Source: Clostridia bacterium (GTDB lineage: Bacteria > Bacillota > Clostridia > Christensenellales > Aristaeellaceae). Taken from it: a DNA stretch of 43,499 bases. The stretch is taken from contig JAFRHH010000062.1 in NCBI GenBank assembly GCA_017433405.1, positions 1 to 43,499 on the forward strand. The letters run 5' to 3'. The notes under the pieces were generated by a model that was given only the letters and a program-made list of their open reading frames with translations, did not search any database and was not told the DNA's origin. Both the position numbers and the translations under genes were made by a program. Below, one piece after another: positions 16,717-25,935 of this stretch (positions are counted from its first letter, which is position 1; each line of letters starts with the position of its first letter).

Positions 16717-16735
16717 AGGTGGTTTTTGGTAAAAT
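16706..16735 (+). promoter_or_regulatory. Promoter of tmcAL
   Basis: TTGAAT (16706-16711), an 18-base spacer and TAAAAT (16730-16735). It shares bases with the opposite-facing ackA promoter, so the two may compete for polymerase. Confidence 0.55.
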
Positions 16736-16806
16736 ATCCGGGAGCGGAACCTTTATTTCGTATGCGGTTTCCGCGGAAGGCGCAATCGCTTGTATGAAAC
16801 GGGGGA

Positions 16807-17982
16807 ATGGACTTGCGGATTCTCGGCGTCGTCGCGGAGTACGATCCCTTTCACCGGGGCCACGCATACCACCTGTCGGAAGCCCGCCGTCTTCTTTCCC
16901 CGGACGCGGTCTTTGTCGCCCTCTCCCCCTGCTTTACCCAGCGGGGCGCCCCCTCCCTGCTCTCGCCCCACGACCGGGCGGCCTGCGCCCTCGCCGCCGG
17001 GGCGGACGCGGTCTTCGCTCTTCCCGTGACCTGGGCGGTCCGGGACGCGGAGAACTATGCCCTGGGGGCGGTTTCCCTGCTTGCCGGCCTGGGAGCGACC
17101 CATCTGGCCTTCGGCGCGGAGGAGCCGGATCTTTCCCGGCTGCGGGCCGCCGCCGATCTCCTCGACAATCCGCCGGAGGGCTTTACCCGCGCCCTGAAGG
17201 CGGCGCTCGCCGCCGGGGCAGGCTATCCCGCCGCCCTCAGTCAGGCCGCGGAATCCGCCCTTCCCGGCGCCGGCGCCCTGCTTTCCGCCCCGAACAATAC
17301 CCTGGCGGTCTGCTATCTCCGGGCGATCCGGCGGCTGAAGGCTGTCCTGGAGCCGGTGGTGGTTCCCCGCCTCGGCGCCTATCGGGCGGAAGCGGTGGAC
17401 GCGGCCTTCCCCTCTGCCTCCGCGGTTCGCTCCGCCCTCCGTCGGGGGGATTGGGCCGGGGCAATGCCCGCCCTGCCGCCGGCGTCCGCCTCCCGGGTCC
17501 GGGCCGCCGGTCTGGCGGGAACCCTGCCGGATCCCGCGGCCTGGGATCTGCTTCTGCTCTCCCATCTTCGGGAGATGCCGAAGGAAGCCTTTCCGGCCTT
17601 GCCGGACGCCGGGGAAGGCCTGGGGAACGCGCTGGAATCCCTGCGTTTTACCGTCCTTTCCGGCGAGGAGCTTCGCCGGCGCCTGACCTCCCGGCGCTAT
17701 TCCGCCGCCCGGGTGTCCCGGCTCCTTGCCCACGCCCTTCTCGGCCTGACCGGCGAGGGGCTGCGTTCCCTCCCCCCTCCGGCGGATACGCTGCTGCTGG
17801 GCCTTCGGCGGAATCCCGCGCTGACCGCCGCCTGGAAGGATCGGCCCCTCCGGGTGCATCCAACCGGCGCCGCCTGGGCGCCCTTCGCTGATCCGGCGGA
17901 TCTTCTGGCCTGGCGGCTCTGGGCCCTGATCTGTCATCAGCCCGCCACCCTGCCCTTTACGGAAAAAACCGTTTCGGTCTGA
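16807..17982 (+). CDS. tmcAL: tRNA(Met) cytidine acetate ligase TmcAL
   Basis: Makes N4-acetylcytidine at the wobble base of elongator tRNA-Met from acetate and ATP. It has 391 residues. The nucleotidyltransferase signature AEYDPFHRGH (H16, H19) is at the N-terminus, followed by LSPCFTQRG near residue 40 and SAPNNTLAVCYLRAI near 160, all typical of the YlbM/TmcAL family. The start is ambiguous: GGGGG (16801-16805) is too close to the ATG at 16807 but well spaced for a TTG at 16813, which would give the family-like N-terminus MRILGVV. It uses acetate and is divergent from acetate kinase. The sequence is very GC-rich. Confidence 0.88.
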   Translation: MDLRILGVVAEYDPFHRGHAYHLSEARRLLSPDAVFVALSPCFTQRGAPSLLSPHDRAACALAAGADAVFALPVTWAVRDAENYALGAVSLLAGLGATHLAFGAEEPDLSRLRAAADLLDNPPEGFTRALKAALAAGAGYPAALSQAAESALPGAGALLSAPNNTLAVCYLRAIRRLKAVLEPVVVPRLGAYRAEAVDAAFPSASAVRSALRRGDWAGAMPALPPASASRVRAAGLAGTLPDPAAWDLLLLSHLREMPKEAFPALPDAGEGLGNALESLRFTVLSGEELRRRLTSRRYSAARVSRLLAHALLGLTGEGLRSLPPPADTLLLGLRRNPALTAAWKDRPLRVHPTGAAWAPFADPADLLAWRLWALICHQPATLPFTEKTVSV

Positions 17983-17994
17983 AGCGACGCCCTT

Positions 17995-18016
17995 CGTTCT
18001 CGGACCGAACGTTTTT
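17995..18016 (+). terminator. Short terminator after tmcAL
   Basis: CGTTC (17995-17999) pairs with GAACG (18007-18011), and TTTTT follows. The stem is only 5 bp, so strength is modest. Confidence 0.5.
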
Positions 18017-18071
18017 CGAAAGCCCCCATGCCGGGGAAAGAATATGCTGACTGCAAAGGAGACTGATCCCT

Positions 18072-19532
18072 ATGTCCTGTACTACGGTTCTCGTCGGAAA
18101 GAACGCTTCGAACGACCGCTCCACCATGATCGCCCGGACGGACGACGGCCATTTTGACGTCAAAAAGCTGGTGCTGGTGGATCCGAAAAAGCAGCCCCGG
18201 AAATATAAGAGCGTCCTTTCCCATTGCGTCGTCGAACTGCCGGAGGCGCCCCTGCCCTATACCGCCTCCCCCAACGTGGATCCCGCCCAGGGCCTCTGGG
18301 CCGCGACGGGCATCAACGCGGCCGGCGTCGGCATGACCGCCACCGAGACGATTACCTCGAACCCCCGCGTTCTTTCGGCGGATCCCCTGGTCGTCTTCCG
18401 GAAGGCCTCCGGCGGAAAAAAGGAAGTCCCCGGCGGCCTCGGCGAGGAAGATTTCGTTGTCCTGGTGCTCCCCTATATCCGCTCCGCCCGGGAGGGCGTC
18501 CTGCGGCTGGCCTCCCTGCTGGAAACCTACGGAACCTACGAATCCAACGGCATCGCCTTTAATGACGAAAACGAGGTCTGGTGGATGGAGACCATCGGCG
18601 GCCATCACTGGATCGCCCGCCGGGTGCCGGACGACGTCGTCGTGGTCGCCCCCAACCAGTTCGCCCTGGACGCCTTCGACCTGGCGGACGCCTTTGGGGA
18701 AAAGAAGAACTTTCTCTGCTCCGCCGATCTTCGGGAGTTTATCGCCGAAAACAATCTGGATCTGAATCAGGACGGCGCCATGAATCCCCGGGCGATCTTC
18801 GGCTCCCGCCGGGATCTGGATCATGTCTATAATACGCCCCGGGCCTGGTTCATGGGCCGCTATCTGACCCCGAATTCCCATCGCTGGGACGGGGAAAACG
18901 CCGAATTTACCCCGGAGAGCGATAACATTCCCTGGTGCTTCCGCCCCGACCGGAAGGTCGCCGTCGAGGATGTGGCCTATCTGCTTTCCGCCCATTATCA
19001 GGGAACGCCCTATAACCCCTATTCCGCCCGGGATACGGGCATGCGGGGCATGTACCGGTCCATCGGTATCAACCGGACCGGCGTCACCTCCGTCTGCCAG
19101 ATCCGCTCCGGCCTCCCGGAAGTCCTCCGCGGCGTGGAATGGATCTGCTTCGGGCCCACCACCTTCGGCGCCTTCCTCCCGGTTTATACCCACGTTTCCG
19201 CCATTCCCGCCTATCTGAGCCGAGTCACGATGGATGTCTCGACGGAGAACTTCTACTGGGCCAGCCGCCTGCTGGCCGCCCTAGCGGATCCCACTTTCTC
19301 CGCCTCCCTTCAGAATATCGAGCGCTATCAGCTGGCCGTCGCCACCGAGGGCCGGAAGCTTCTTCGGGAATACGACCGGAAAATCCTGGACGGCGGGGAT
19401 CCCGCCCTGCTGGAGGAAGCCAACCGGAAGCTCTGCGAAATGGCGGACCGGGAAATCCGGAAGGCCCTCGGCCTCGTCCTGGCCACCGCCAGCGAACAGA
19501 TGAAGGACGGCTACAAGCTTTCGGATAACTGA
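18072..19532 (+). CDS. C69-family dipeptidase
   Basis: Ntn-hydrolase peptidase of MEROPS family C69 (PepD type), which hydrolyses dipeptides. It has 486 residues. The N-terminal nucleophile is expected to be C3 in MSCTTVLVGK, exposed by removal of the first two residues. RTDDGHFD, GINAAGVGMTATET and NEVWWMETIGGHHWIARRVPDD are family blocks. There is no obvious signal peptide, so it is probably cytoplasmic. The ATG at 18072 has AAAGGAG ten bases upstream. It stands alone between tmcAL and the sortase gene. The downstream CstA-type transporter, if it imports peptides, could supply substrate, but that is inference. Confidence 0.9.
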   Translation: MSCTTVLVGKNASNDRSTMIARTDDGHFDVKKLVLVDPKKQPRKYKSVLSHCVVELPEAPLPYTASPNVDPAQGLWAATGINAAGVGMTATETITSNPRVLSADPLVVFRKASGGKKEVPGGLGEEDFVVLVLPYIRSAREGVLRLASLLETYGTYESNGIAFNDENEVWWMETIGGHHWIARRVPDDVVVVAPNQFALDAFDLADAFGEKKNFLCSADLREFIAENNLDLNQDGAMNPRAIFGSRRDLDHVYNTPRAWFMGRYLTPNSHRWDGENAEFTPESDNIPWCFRPDRKVAVEDVAYLLSAHYQGTPYNPYSARDTGMRGMYRSIGINRTGVTSVCQIRSGLPEVLRGVEWICFGPTTFGAFLPVYTHVSAIPAYLSRVTMDVSTENFYWASRLLAALADPTFSASLQNIERYQLAVATEGRKLLREYDRKILDGGDPALLEEANRKLCEMADREIRKALGLVLATASEQMKDGYKLSDN

Positions 19533-19660
19533 TCGGAAGGGTCCGTCCATCCGCGCGTATCGAATGCCGTCCGTCTCATGGCCGCAGGGCCCCGTCCGTC
19601 TCACGGACGCAGAGCAGCCGGAAGAAACCGATGGAAGAATGAATTGTTTAAGGAAGGTGA

Positions 19661-20680
19661 CTTACTACGCCCTATATCCCAGATGACCAGCTTCGCCGGG
19701 AGGAGAAGAGAAAGCAACAGGAGGAACGGCAGCGGCAGCGCCAGCAGAGCCATTGGCTCCGGATCGGCCTTTTTGTCCTTTCCTCGCTGCTGGCCCTGAT
19801 CGGCCTGATCAATCTTGGCAGCTACGTCCTGGACTGGATCAATGCCGGAAACACCTCCCAGGAGCTGCGGGAAGTGAATCAGCAGGCCTCCGTCACGGAG
19901 CTTCCCTCCGAAGTCCCGGCGGCCGTTGCGACGGATCCTCTGCCTGCGCCCGCCGGTTCCGCCGCGCCCGATTCGTCACCGACGTCCGCCGGTTCCGGTG
20001 CTGCCACGGTCCCCGCCGGTCCGGAACCCTCCGCCCGTCCCTACTTCGGAAACACCTATCCGAATAACCCGAACCTTCAGGTTTCCGAGCGCTTCAAGGC
20101 CCTTCGCCGAAAGAGCGGCTATATCATGGGATGGCTGAAGCTGGACGGGGTCGACGAGCCCGTTGTTCAGAAGGATAATTCCTTCTTCCTGACCCACGAC
20201 GCCATGGGGAAAAAGAACGTGAACGGCGCTATCTTCCTGGATCAGAGCATCTCCCTGCTGACCCGGCCCAACGCCATCCTCCTTTTCGGCCATAACATGA
20301 AAACCGGGGCCATGTTCGGCAATCTGCGGAAATTCGAAAAATCCTCCTATTACTTTAATCACTGGATCATTTCCTTCGACTCCCTCTATGACGAAGGCGG
20401 CAAATATATCGTCTTCGGGGTCTGCAAGCCCGGCGTCGTCCGGGGCGCCAGGCAGTACGCCGATGTTTATGATCTGCTGTCCGGCGATTCCGATCTTCGC
20501 GCCCAGGCGCTGGAAGACCTGCTCGAATCAAATATGCACGCGAAGGTGGTTAACGTAACCGCCGATGACCAGCTGCTCCTGCTGATTACCTGCACCAACG
20601 ACGACACCGAGCGCCTGATTATCGCCGCCCGCCGCCTCCGCGACGGAGAAACCGAGGATCGGCTGGATCTGGATTTCTGA
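19661..20680 (+). CDS. Class B-like sortase, start codon unclear
   Basis: Membrane transpeptidase that would attach sorting-signal proteins to the cell wall. From the first normal start (GTG 19874) there are 268 residues with catalytic H140 (LLFGHNMKTG), C240 (LLLITCTND) and R247. The spacing and the helical insert before the Cys fit class B. The frame is open upstream to 19661 and encodes a Gln/Arg-rich cytoplasmic tail and one transmembrane helix (WLRIGLFVLSSLLALIGLI), which a sortase needs, so GTG 19874 is probably not the real start. No ATG, GTG or TTG exists in this upstream frame. AAGGAAGG at 19650-19657 suggests initiation near 19664. A one-base error in CCC at 19670-19672 could instead join a GTG at 19657. 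Likely substrates are the two CnaB proteins downstream. Confidence 0.8.
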   Translation, partial: LTTPYIPDDQLRREEKRKQQEERQRQRQQSHWLRIGLFVLSSLLALIGLINLGSYVLDWINAGNTSQELREVNQQASVTELPSEVPAAVATDPLPAPAGSAAPDSSPTSAGSGAATVPAGPEPSARPYFGNTYPNNPNLQVSERFKALRRKSGYIMGWLKLDGVDEPVVQKDNSFFLTHDAMGKKNVNGAIFLDQSISLLTRPNAILLFGHNMKTGAMFGNLRKFEKSSYYFNHWIISFDSLYDEGGKYIVFGVCKPGVVRGARQYADVYDLLSGDSDLRAQALEDLLESNMHAKVVNVTADDQLLLLITCTNDDTERLIIAARRLRDGETEDRLDLDF

Positions 20681-20892
20681 CCCGTAAATAAATATATTTT
20701 ATTTGGACTCACTTTGTCCTGTTGAACTTTATCACTTGTATGGCATACGGGACAGACAACTTTTGCATACGCCGTCGAAGTCATCCCGATCATCAGTCCG
20801 ATCACCATCGCCAGCGTGACCAGTTTCACGCGTCCCGCAGCCGCAGAACGCAAAACACCCTGATACCTGAAAAGGCACAGGAAGACAAGCAT
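20681..20892 (-). pseudogene. Truncated secreted zinc-ribbon protein fragment
   Basis: On the - strand a frame from ATG 20892 (or GTG 20829) encodes a convincing signal peptide (hydrophobic run ending TSTAYA), then KVVCPVCHTSDKVQQ, like the start of zinc-ribbon proteins. Homology-like sequence stops near 20690, where the frame runs into the antisense of the sortase gene and becomes Arg/Ser-rich nonsense. I read this as the 5' end of a gene cut off at the edge of the sortase gene. The evidence is composition and motif only. The rest of the gap to 21010 shows only short direct repeats (TCTGAATAGCGTA and TCTGAAAAGCGTA). Confidence 0.4.
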
Positions 20893-21010
20893 GGGCGCAG
20901 TCAGCCCCTGTTACGGTCTGAATAGCGTAAAGAACTGCTCTGCTCTGAAAAGCGTAGCCCTATTCCGCATGGCTGCCAAGCCCCTTTCAGAAAGTTTCCT
21001 GTGATTATAC

Positions 21011-22021
21011 TTATGCTGCCCGCGTCTTCATAATGGCAAGAACATATTCTCTGGTGACGTGAAATGCCTCCATCACTTTTATCAGGATATCATCATCTGT
21101 CATCCCAGCAATGCGCATACCCTGTATCGCACCTGTGATTTTATCTTTCTTTTCCTTCTTTTCCATGGCGAGACACATATCGATACCCCCTGCTTCTTCT
21201 TCATATTCCAACTTCAAATTCACAGCTATGTTCAGAAATTCAGCCGTTTCTCTGTCAATTTTCTCATGATCGGTTGCCATGATAACGCTATCCGCATCTT
21301 CGGATTGATGCTTGATCACCTTCATAGCCAATCCCAGGTGCGTATGAAACTTCTCGAAATCCTCGTCAACCATATTGACCGGAGAGATTAGATTGATCCA
21401 GTAGTTCGGGATGAATTGCTTCATTTCCTCATTCGGAATATTCAGCATGTCATAAAGACTTCTTGGCTCATCCCACGGTTTATCTCCAAAATGCACCACA
21501 ACCGTAATGATCGGAATCAGCTTATCACCCTTCCGTAGACCTGACAGGAATTCCTCGCTGGTGAGCTTAATCCTTATCACGCCATTATCAACTGTGATCT
21601 CACCTGCTTTGGCCGCATCTTCTTTCTTATATGAACGCCTGATTTCCGCAATCTGCTTCGAGTAGCCGAGCATATCGTACAGGCCGTCTTTTACAGGCAT
21701 CCCATAATGGACTTTATCCTGAAGTTCAGATCCAAGAATCACATAGATGGCGTTTTCGTCCATCATAGCGTTCCACAGCTTCAGCAGGTCTCGATACCTC
21801 TGCACCGGTACTCTGGCATGATTTCCGTATGGCACGGTCAGCTCTGTTGTATCCAATTCCTGAAGCTCATTCGCCTTAATGACAGGTTTGCCATCGTATA
21901 GCAGGAAGTTGAACAGATCGGCAAAGCACCTGGTATTGGAAAGGTACTGCTTTCCTTCAGTGTCCATCACTCCCATACGCATCCGCTCCCTGTAACAGTC
22001 TCTATCCGTATATCGGCACAT
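21011..22021 (-). CDS. Rpn family recombination-promoting nuclease/putative transposase
   Basis: 336 residues. The N-terminal part (LSNTRCFADLFNFLLYDGKPVIK, then LQELDTTELTVPYG and VPVQRYRDLLK) matches the PD-(D/E)XK Rpn/'transposase' family common in gut Clostridia. HYGMPVKDGLYDMLGYSKQI and GDKLIPIITVVVHFGDKPWD further support this. Members are mobile-element-linked DNA nucleases, and some act in phage defence. The catalytic core cannot be assigned with certainty by eye. The start is uncertain: ATG 22021 is used here, but the ATG at about 21976 has GGGAG upstream. Base composition is clearly more AT-rich than in the flanking housekeeping genes, suggesting acquisition. A good promoter precedes it. 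Confidence 0.75.
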   Translation of the reverse strand: MCRYTDRDCYRERMRMGVMDTEGKQYLSNTRCFADLFNFLLYDGKPVIKANELQELDTTELTVPYGNHARVPVQRYRDLLKLWNAMMDENAIYVILGSELQDKVHYGMPVKDGLYDMLGYSKQIAEIRRSYKKEDAAKAGEITVDNGVIRIKLTSEEFLSGLRKGDKLIPIITVVVHFGDKPWDEPRSLYDMLNIPNEEMKQFIPNYWINLISPVNMVDEDFEKFHTHLGLAMKVIKHQSEDADSVIMATDHEKIDRETAEFLNIAVNLKLEYEEEAGGIDMCLAMEKKEKKDKITGAIQGMRIAGMTDDDILIKVMEAFHVTREYVLAIMKTRAA

Positions 22022-22066
22022 CCCCAGAAAAGCTTAATCTCCGAGAAGGCACAATAATACAAATAG

Positions 22067-22095
22067 ATTATAGCCAAAATCCGCCTCAGAAGCAA
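22067..22095 (-). promoter_or_regulatory. Promoter of the Rpn-family gene
   Basis: On the - strand TTGCTT (22090-22095), a 17-base spacer and TATAAT (22067-22072), about 46 bases before the ATG at 22021. Confidence 0.75.
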
Positions 22096-22192
22096 CGAAA
22101 AATTCCACCTGTACGGTTGATTCTCTCTTGCACGGACCAGATACCGCAGTGTTCTCCCAAGACTGGTTTTGTTTGTTACTATGATGAGTCAT

Positions 22193-25100
22193 CTATTTCC
22201 TGGGTTTCCGGAATCTCCAGATCGCCAGACCGATGCCGATCAGGCCAAGGGCCGTCACGATCACCCAGACCGCCGGCTGGCTCTGATCCCCTGTCTTGGG
22301 AATTTCCTGATGAGTCTTTCCGCTTGCGTTTTCTCCGCTGTTCTTCTCATTCTTCTCGATATAAGTGTTGATAACTTTGCCTTCGCTCAGCTTCATCTCA
22401 GACTTGTATCCGTTCACGGAATCCTCCGTAACAACATAATAGATCTTCTTTCCATGGCTGTAAACAGGCAGATGACGGAAAACAACGCCCTTCCAGTCTT
22501 CTTCGGCCAGCATCATCCGGCTCATCAAAGGGTGTCCGTCAGCATACAGACGCAACGTCAGATATTCCGGACGGGCGCTTTCGAAGCCCTTATCCATCCA
22601 TGTTTTTTCAATGTTGTAGGTCACGGTCGCCGGTTCATGATAGTTGCTGACAATGAAGCCGGTTTCCATCGTTCCGTCAATCGTCGTTTCATAATCGGGA
22701 ACCTCATCCTCTGTGACGGTGTATTGAATATCCTGCCCCTCCTTCTGCTGATCCAGCGCTTCGAAGGTTCCATGCCATTTGTACGCGTCGCTGAGCGTCA
22801 ATGTTTCTCCTGTTTCTGCCCCGTCCGCCAGCAAATGAATCGTCACACTCTCCGGGCGAAGCCCATCCTGATTGTTGTGCCCATACCAGGCCTTCACAAC
22901 GTCCACGCTCACCTTTCCCGGGTTATAGGTATTCGTAACCTCATAAGTGAAATCGTTGATCGAATGGGTATGATTCGAGTAGCCAGCCGTTCGGTCCTCC
23001 GTGATCGTATACGTGATTGGCACGCCTCCTTCGAAGGCAGGAAGATCCGCAAATTCAATATCACGCCACCCCACATCCTGATCGATTGTTTTATGGCGTA
23101 CAACCCGGCCGTTCGCATACAGCCGGATCGTCACGGAAGCCGGCCTTGCATCATCATGTTCTGCATCGTTCCAGATCTTTCGTACCCAGATATTCCGCGT
23201 TGCGGAGGTGTGCTCATAGGGAATGCAGAAGATATTCCGATCCTGCGTAATATCCGAATGATACAGCGGCCACTGATGATACTGATCCACCGCGGCGCCG
23301 CGAACAGAGTATTCGATCAGCTCGCCATTGGAGCTCCATTTGTCCAGGCCGTCAAAACGGCCGTACCAGTGATCGTCTGCCTTGACCGTAATTTTCCTTC
23401 CGGTCGGTTCTCCGTCCTGAATCAGCTCAACCTCCACCTGATCCGGGCGGACGCTGTCGCGGTTCCCTTCATCGTGCCATTCGATCAGCACCATAACCCG
23501 GACGTGGTTCGGATCATACCGGTTGACGATCAGGCGCGGATTGCCATTCTGATCGATCCAGTCCGGGATATAATCGCTCTCCGGAGGTACATCCTCCGTC
23601 ACTGTATATCGAAGCAGCTCTCCGTTCCGATATTTCGGCAAATTCCTCCAGAGATAAATCCAGTTATCCGCCGCGGTAACCGAAACAACCTTGTCCTCCG
23701 CAATAAATCCGTTATGCAGCCGATAATAAACGATTCCAGGCGGCGTTCCGCCTCCCTCCCAGAATTTTCGAACCTCAATATCGAACGTCTCTGGCACATG
23801 GCTGTTGGTGACCTCAATATTGCCGTAGTCTGTCTCTTTCCATGTAAAAGAATAGCCTCCCGGTACTGGATCTTCCTGCACGCTGTACGTATATGGCTGA
23901 TCTTGTTCATCCCTCGCAGGAAGGTTCTTCCAGCTTTGCTCCCAGTGATTAGCTGGGTCCAGCAATACCGTGCTGTTCGAAACCGGTGCGCCGTTTTGCA
24001 AAAGGGTGATATGAACCGATTCCGGCCGCAGTCCATCCTGATTATCATTGTCGTTCCAGATTTTTCGAACCTCAATGTTTCGCTTTCCCGGATTATACGT
24101 ATTGGTTACGATCATCACGCCGTTCTCTTCCCCGGAGCGGTATGACCTGGTGTAGTTTTCCAGTTTTTCCTCTACGACCTCGTAGCTGCTGGTATGATCC
24201 AGATCCGTGAACACCACAGGCGGATACTTGCCGGTATCATCGCGCTCCATGGTCACGCTCTGTTCCGTAACATGGTTGTCCCTGATCAGGTGAAACGTCA
24301 GCGTCGCAGGACGTTCTAATTCATGTCCTTCATCGCCTGCCCATTCCTTCTGAACGGTCAGATATCGCTCCCATTGGACCTCGATATAATGATCCCAGCT
24401 GTTTTCAACGAATTGGAAATTGTAAACCCCGTGGCCCCTGTATTCCAGGATGCCTTGCTTGTTCTCATATTTGAAATTGACTATCTCCGTGCTTCCCGGG
24501 GTCATGCCCAGCAGCTCATCCTGACTAAACGTCCGGTTTACTTCTTCTGTATCAGATCCGTCTACGCCTCCCCGGATGACAATGCTTTTGATCCTTGTCG
24601 CGGAATTGTTGTAGCCCTGTGGCCGCATCGTATAGGTAATGGTTTTGCCGACAGGAACGTTGTATTCTCCCGGCTCCAGCACTGCATCTCCGTCTTCCAG
24701 ATTGTTTCTGTTCGCATCACCGCGTGGATTGCCATATTCCGTCGTCTGAATATTTCCGCCGGGGCCTGTCACGGATCGGATCCTGTGCTGAACAAGCTCC
24801 GCCAACTCCAGCTCGCTCGGGCGGGAAAACAAATAGGTTCTTACGGTTTGTTGATCGCTCGACCCGCCGGAGGATTTAATCTTCAGATGCAGGCCTTTTC
24901 TGTTGTCGACAACAGCCACAAAGCCGGACTTGTACGTGCCCGGGTCGGGATCATTCTCTGAATCCTTCGGATAGAAAAGCACCCCCCCGTCGGCTACATT
25001 ATTGTAATAATCATAATGTTTTCCTCCGGGAATGTAGATTTTCTTATTGTCCGGCCCGGCAACCAGTCTGTCAGGATAGACGATGACCTGTTCACTGTAG

Positions 25101-25873
25101 TAATTGTTTGCGGACGCATATCCGATTGTGCTGTACCCTCCGGTCGACGAACGGAAAACATCGATATCCGTCACGGTAAACAGGAATCGTGCCGGAACCT
25201 GCTTATCCGCCTGCTGAACGTATTCGATCACCGTACCGTCCTTTTCCCTGACCTGGATATTCGCGTCGGCAATGATCCCGTAAAACTGTTTGTCACCTTT
25301 TTGTCCATTATGTCCGGTACGGAAAAGAATACCGCTGGCGATCGTAAACGCTTTCTGATTCAAATTCTGTAAGTTGGCGTCGGTTCTTAGTCGAATGTTG
25401 ATATTGGAGTACGCAACCTCAACATCGACTCTTCTCCCATCCGGAAGGATGGCGGCATCCTCGATGATGAAGGAAAAAGCGATATCATTTGCGTTCAGGC
25501 CTCTTCCCAATAGTGTATTAGGATTCGAATTGGGGTTGTTCAGCTTTTTTGCATAGGACTTGCTCAGATCATATACCACGAAGATATTGGAATCCGTACC
25601 GGGCAGGTAGTTGGGAAAGCCGCTGATCATCTGTTTTTCAAAACCAGTCTGTGGATTGGGAAACCTGACAGTCAGTTTATCTCCTGGGTTTTTCATCCGC
25701 TCATAGTCAATCAGAATTGTTGCCAGCGGAGCCTGTTTCGCAAAGGTATGATCATCAGGCCCTACATAAACCCAGTCAGAATCCGCCCTGGCCATCGCCC
25801 CGGGAAGCATGACGCTCAACAGGAGCGCTATCAGGAAGCAGAAAAACGGCATCAGCTTTGGAAATTTCGTCAT
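22193..25873 (-). CDS. LPxTG-type surface protein with seven CnaB domains
   Basis: 1226 residues, cell-wall anchored. A signal peptide (about 1-30, ending ARA) is followed by a unique N-terminal region (about 31-505) that may be the binding part. Seven CnaB repeats (about 505-1165) carry the pattern K-x-W...RP..v...L..nG...Y.V.ED...V.N.Y. The C-terminus is a sorting signal from residue 1191: IPKTGD, a hydrophobic helix and RFRKPRK. In six repeats the Lys, Glu and Asn needed for an internal isopeptide bond are present; repeat 4 (about 23200-23512) lacks all three. The ATG at 25873 has AAAGGAAAG upstream. It lies 62 bases after the c-di-GMP phosphodiesterase gene and is probably co-transcribed with it. 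It ends in TAG. Confidence 0.92.
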   Translation of the reverse strand: MTKFPKLMPFFCFLIALLLSVMLPGAMARADSDWVYVGPDDHTFAKQAPLATILIDYERMKNPGDKLTVRFPNPQTGFEKQMISGFPNYLPGTDSNIFVVYDLSKSYAKKLNNPNSNPNTLLGRGLNANDIAFSFIIEDAAILPDGRRVDVEVAYSNINIRLRTDANLQNLNQKAFTIASGILFRTGHNGQKGDKQFYGIIADANIQVREKDGTVIEYVQQADKQVPARFLFTVTDIDVFRSSTGGYSTIGYASANNYYSEQVIVYPDRLVAGPDNKKIYIPGGKHYDYYNNVADGGVLFYPKDSENDPDPGTYKSGFVAVVDNRKGLHLKIKSSGGSSDQQTVRTYLFSRPSELELAELVQHRIRSVTGPGGNIQTTEYGNPRGDANRNNLEDGDAVLEPGEYNVPVGKTITYTMRPQGYNNSATRIKSIVIRGGVDGSDTEEVNRTFSQDELLGMTPGSTEIVNFKYENKQGILEYRGHGVYNFQFVENSWDHYIEVQWERYLTVQKEWAGDEGHELERPATLTFHLIRDNHVTEQSVTMERDDTGKYPPVVFTDLDHTSSYEVVEEKLENYTRSYRSGEENGVMIVTNTYNPGKRNIEVRKIWNDNDNQDGLRPESVHITLLQNGAPVSNSTVLLDPANHWEQSWKNLPARDEQDQPYTYSVQEDPVPGGYSFTWKETDYGNIEVTNSHVPETFDIEVRKFWEGGGTPPGIVYYRLHNGFIAEDKVVSVTAADNWIYLWRNLPKYRNGELLRYTVTEDVPPESDYIPDWIDQNGNPRLIVNRYDPNHVRVMVLIEWHDEGNRDSVRPDQVEVELIQDGEPTGRKITVKADDHWYGRFDGLDKWSSNGELIEYSVRGAAVDQYHQWPLYHSDITQDRNIFCIPYEHTSATRNIWVRKIWNDAEHDDARPASVTIRLYANGRVVRHKTIDQDVGWRDIEFADLPAFEGGVPITYTITEDRTAGYSNHTHSINDFTYEVTNTYNPGKVSVDVVKAWYGHNNQDGLRPESVTIHLLADGAETGETLTLSDAYKWHGTFEALDQQKEGQDIQYTVTEDEVPDYETTIDGTMETGFIVSNYHEPATVTYNIEKTWMDKGFESARPEYLTLRLYADGHPLMSRMMLAEEDWKGVVFRHLPVYSHGKKIYYVVTEDSVNGYKSEMKLSEGKVINTYIEKNEKNSGENASGKTHQEIPKTGDQSQPAVWVIVTALGLIGIGLAIWRFRKPRK

Positions 25874-25935
25874 TTGGAATCTTTCCTTTCTTCTACGGCA
25901 GCACGGAAAAGCAAAAAAACTTTTCAACCCTGCCC

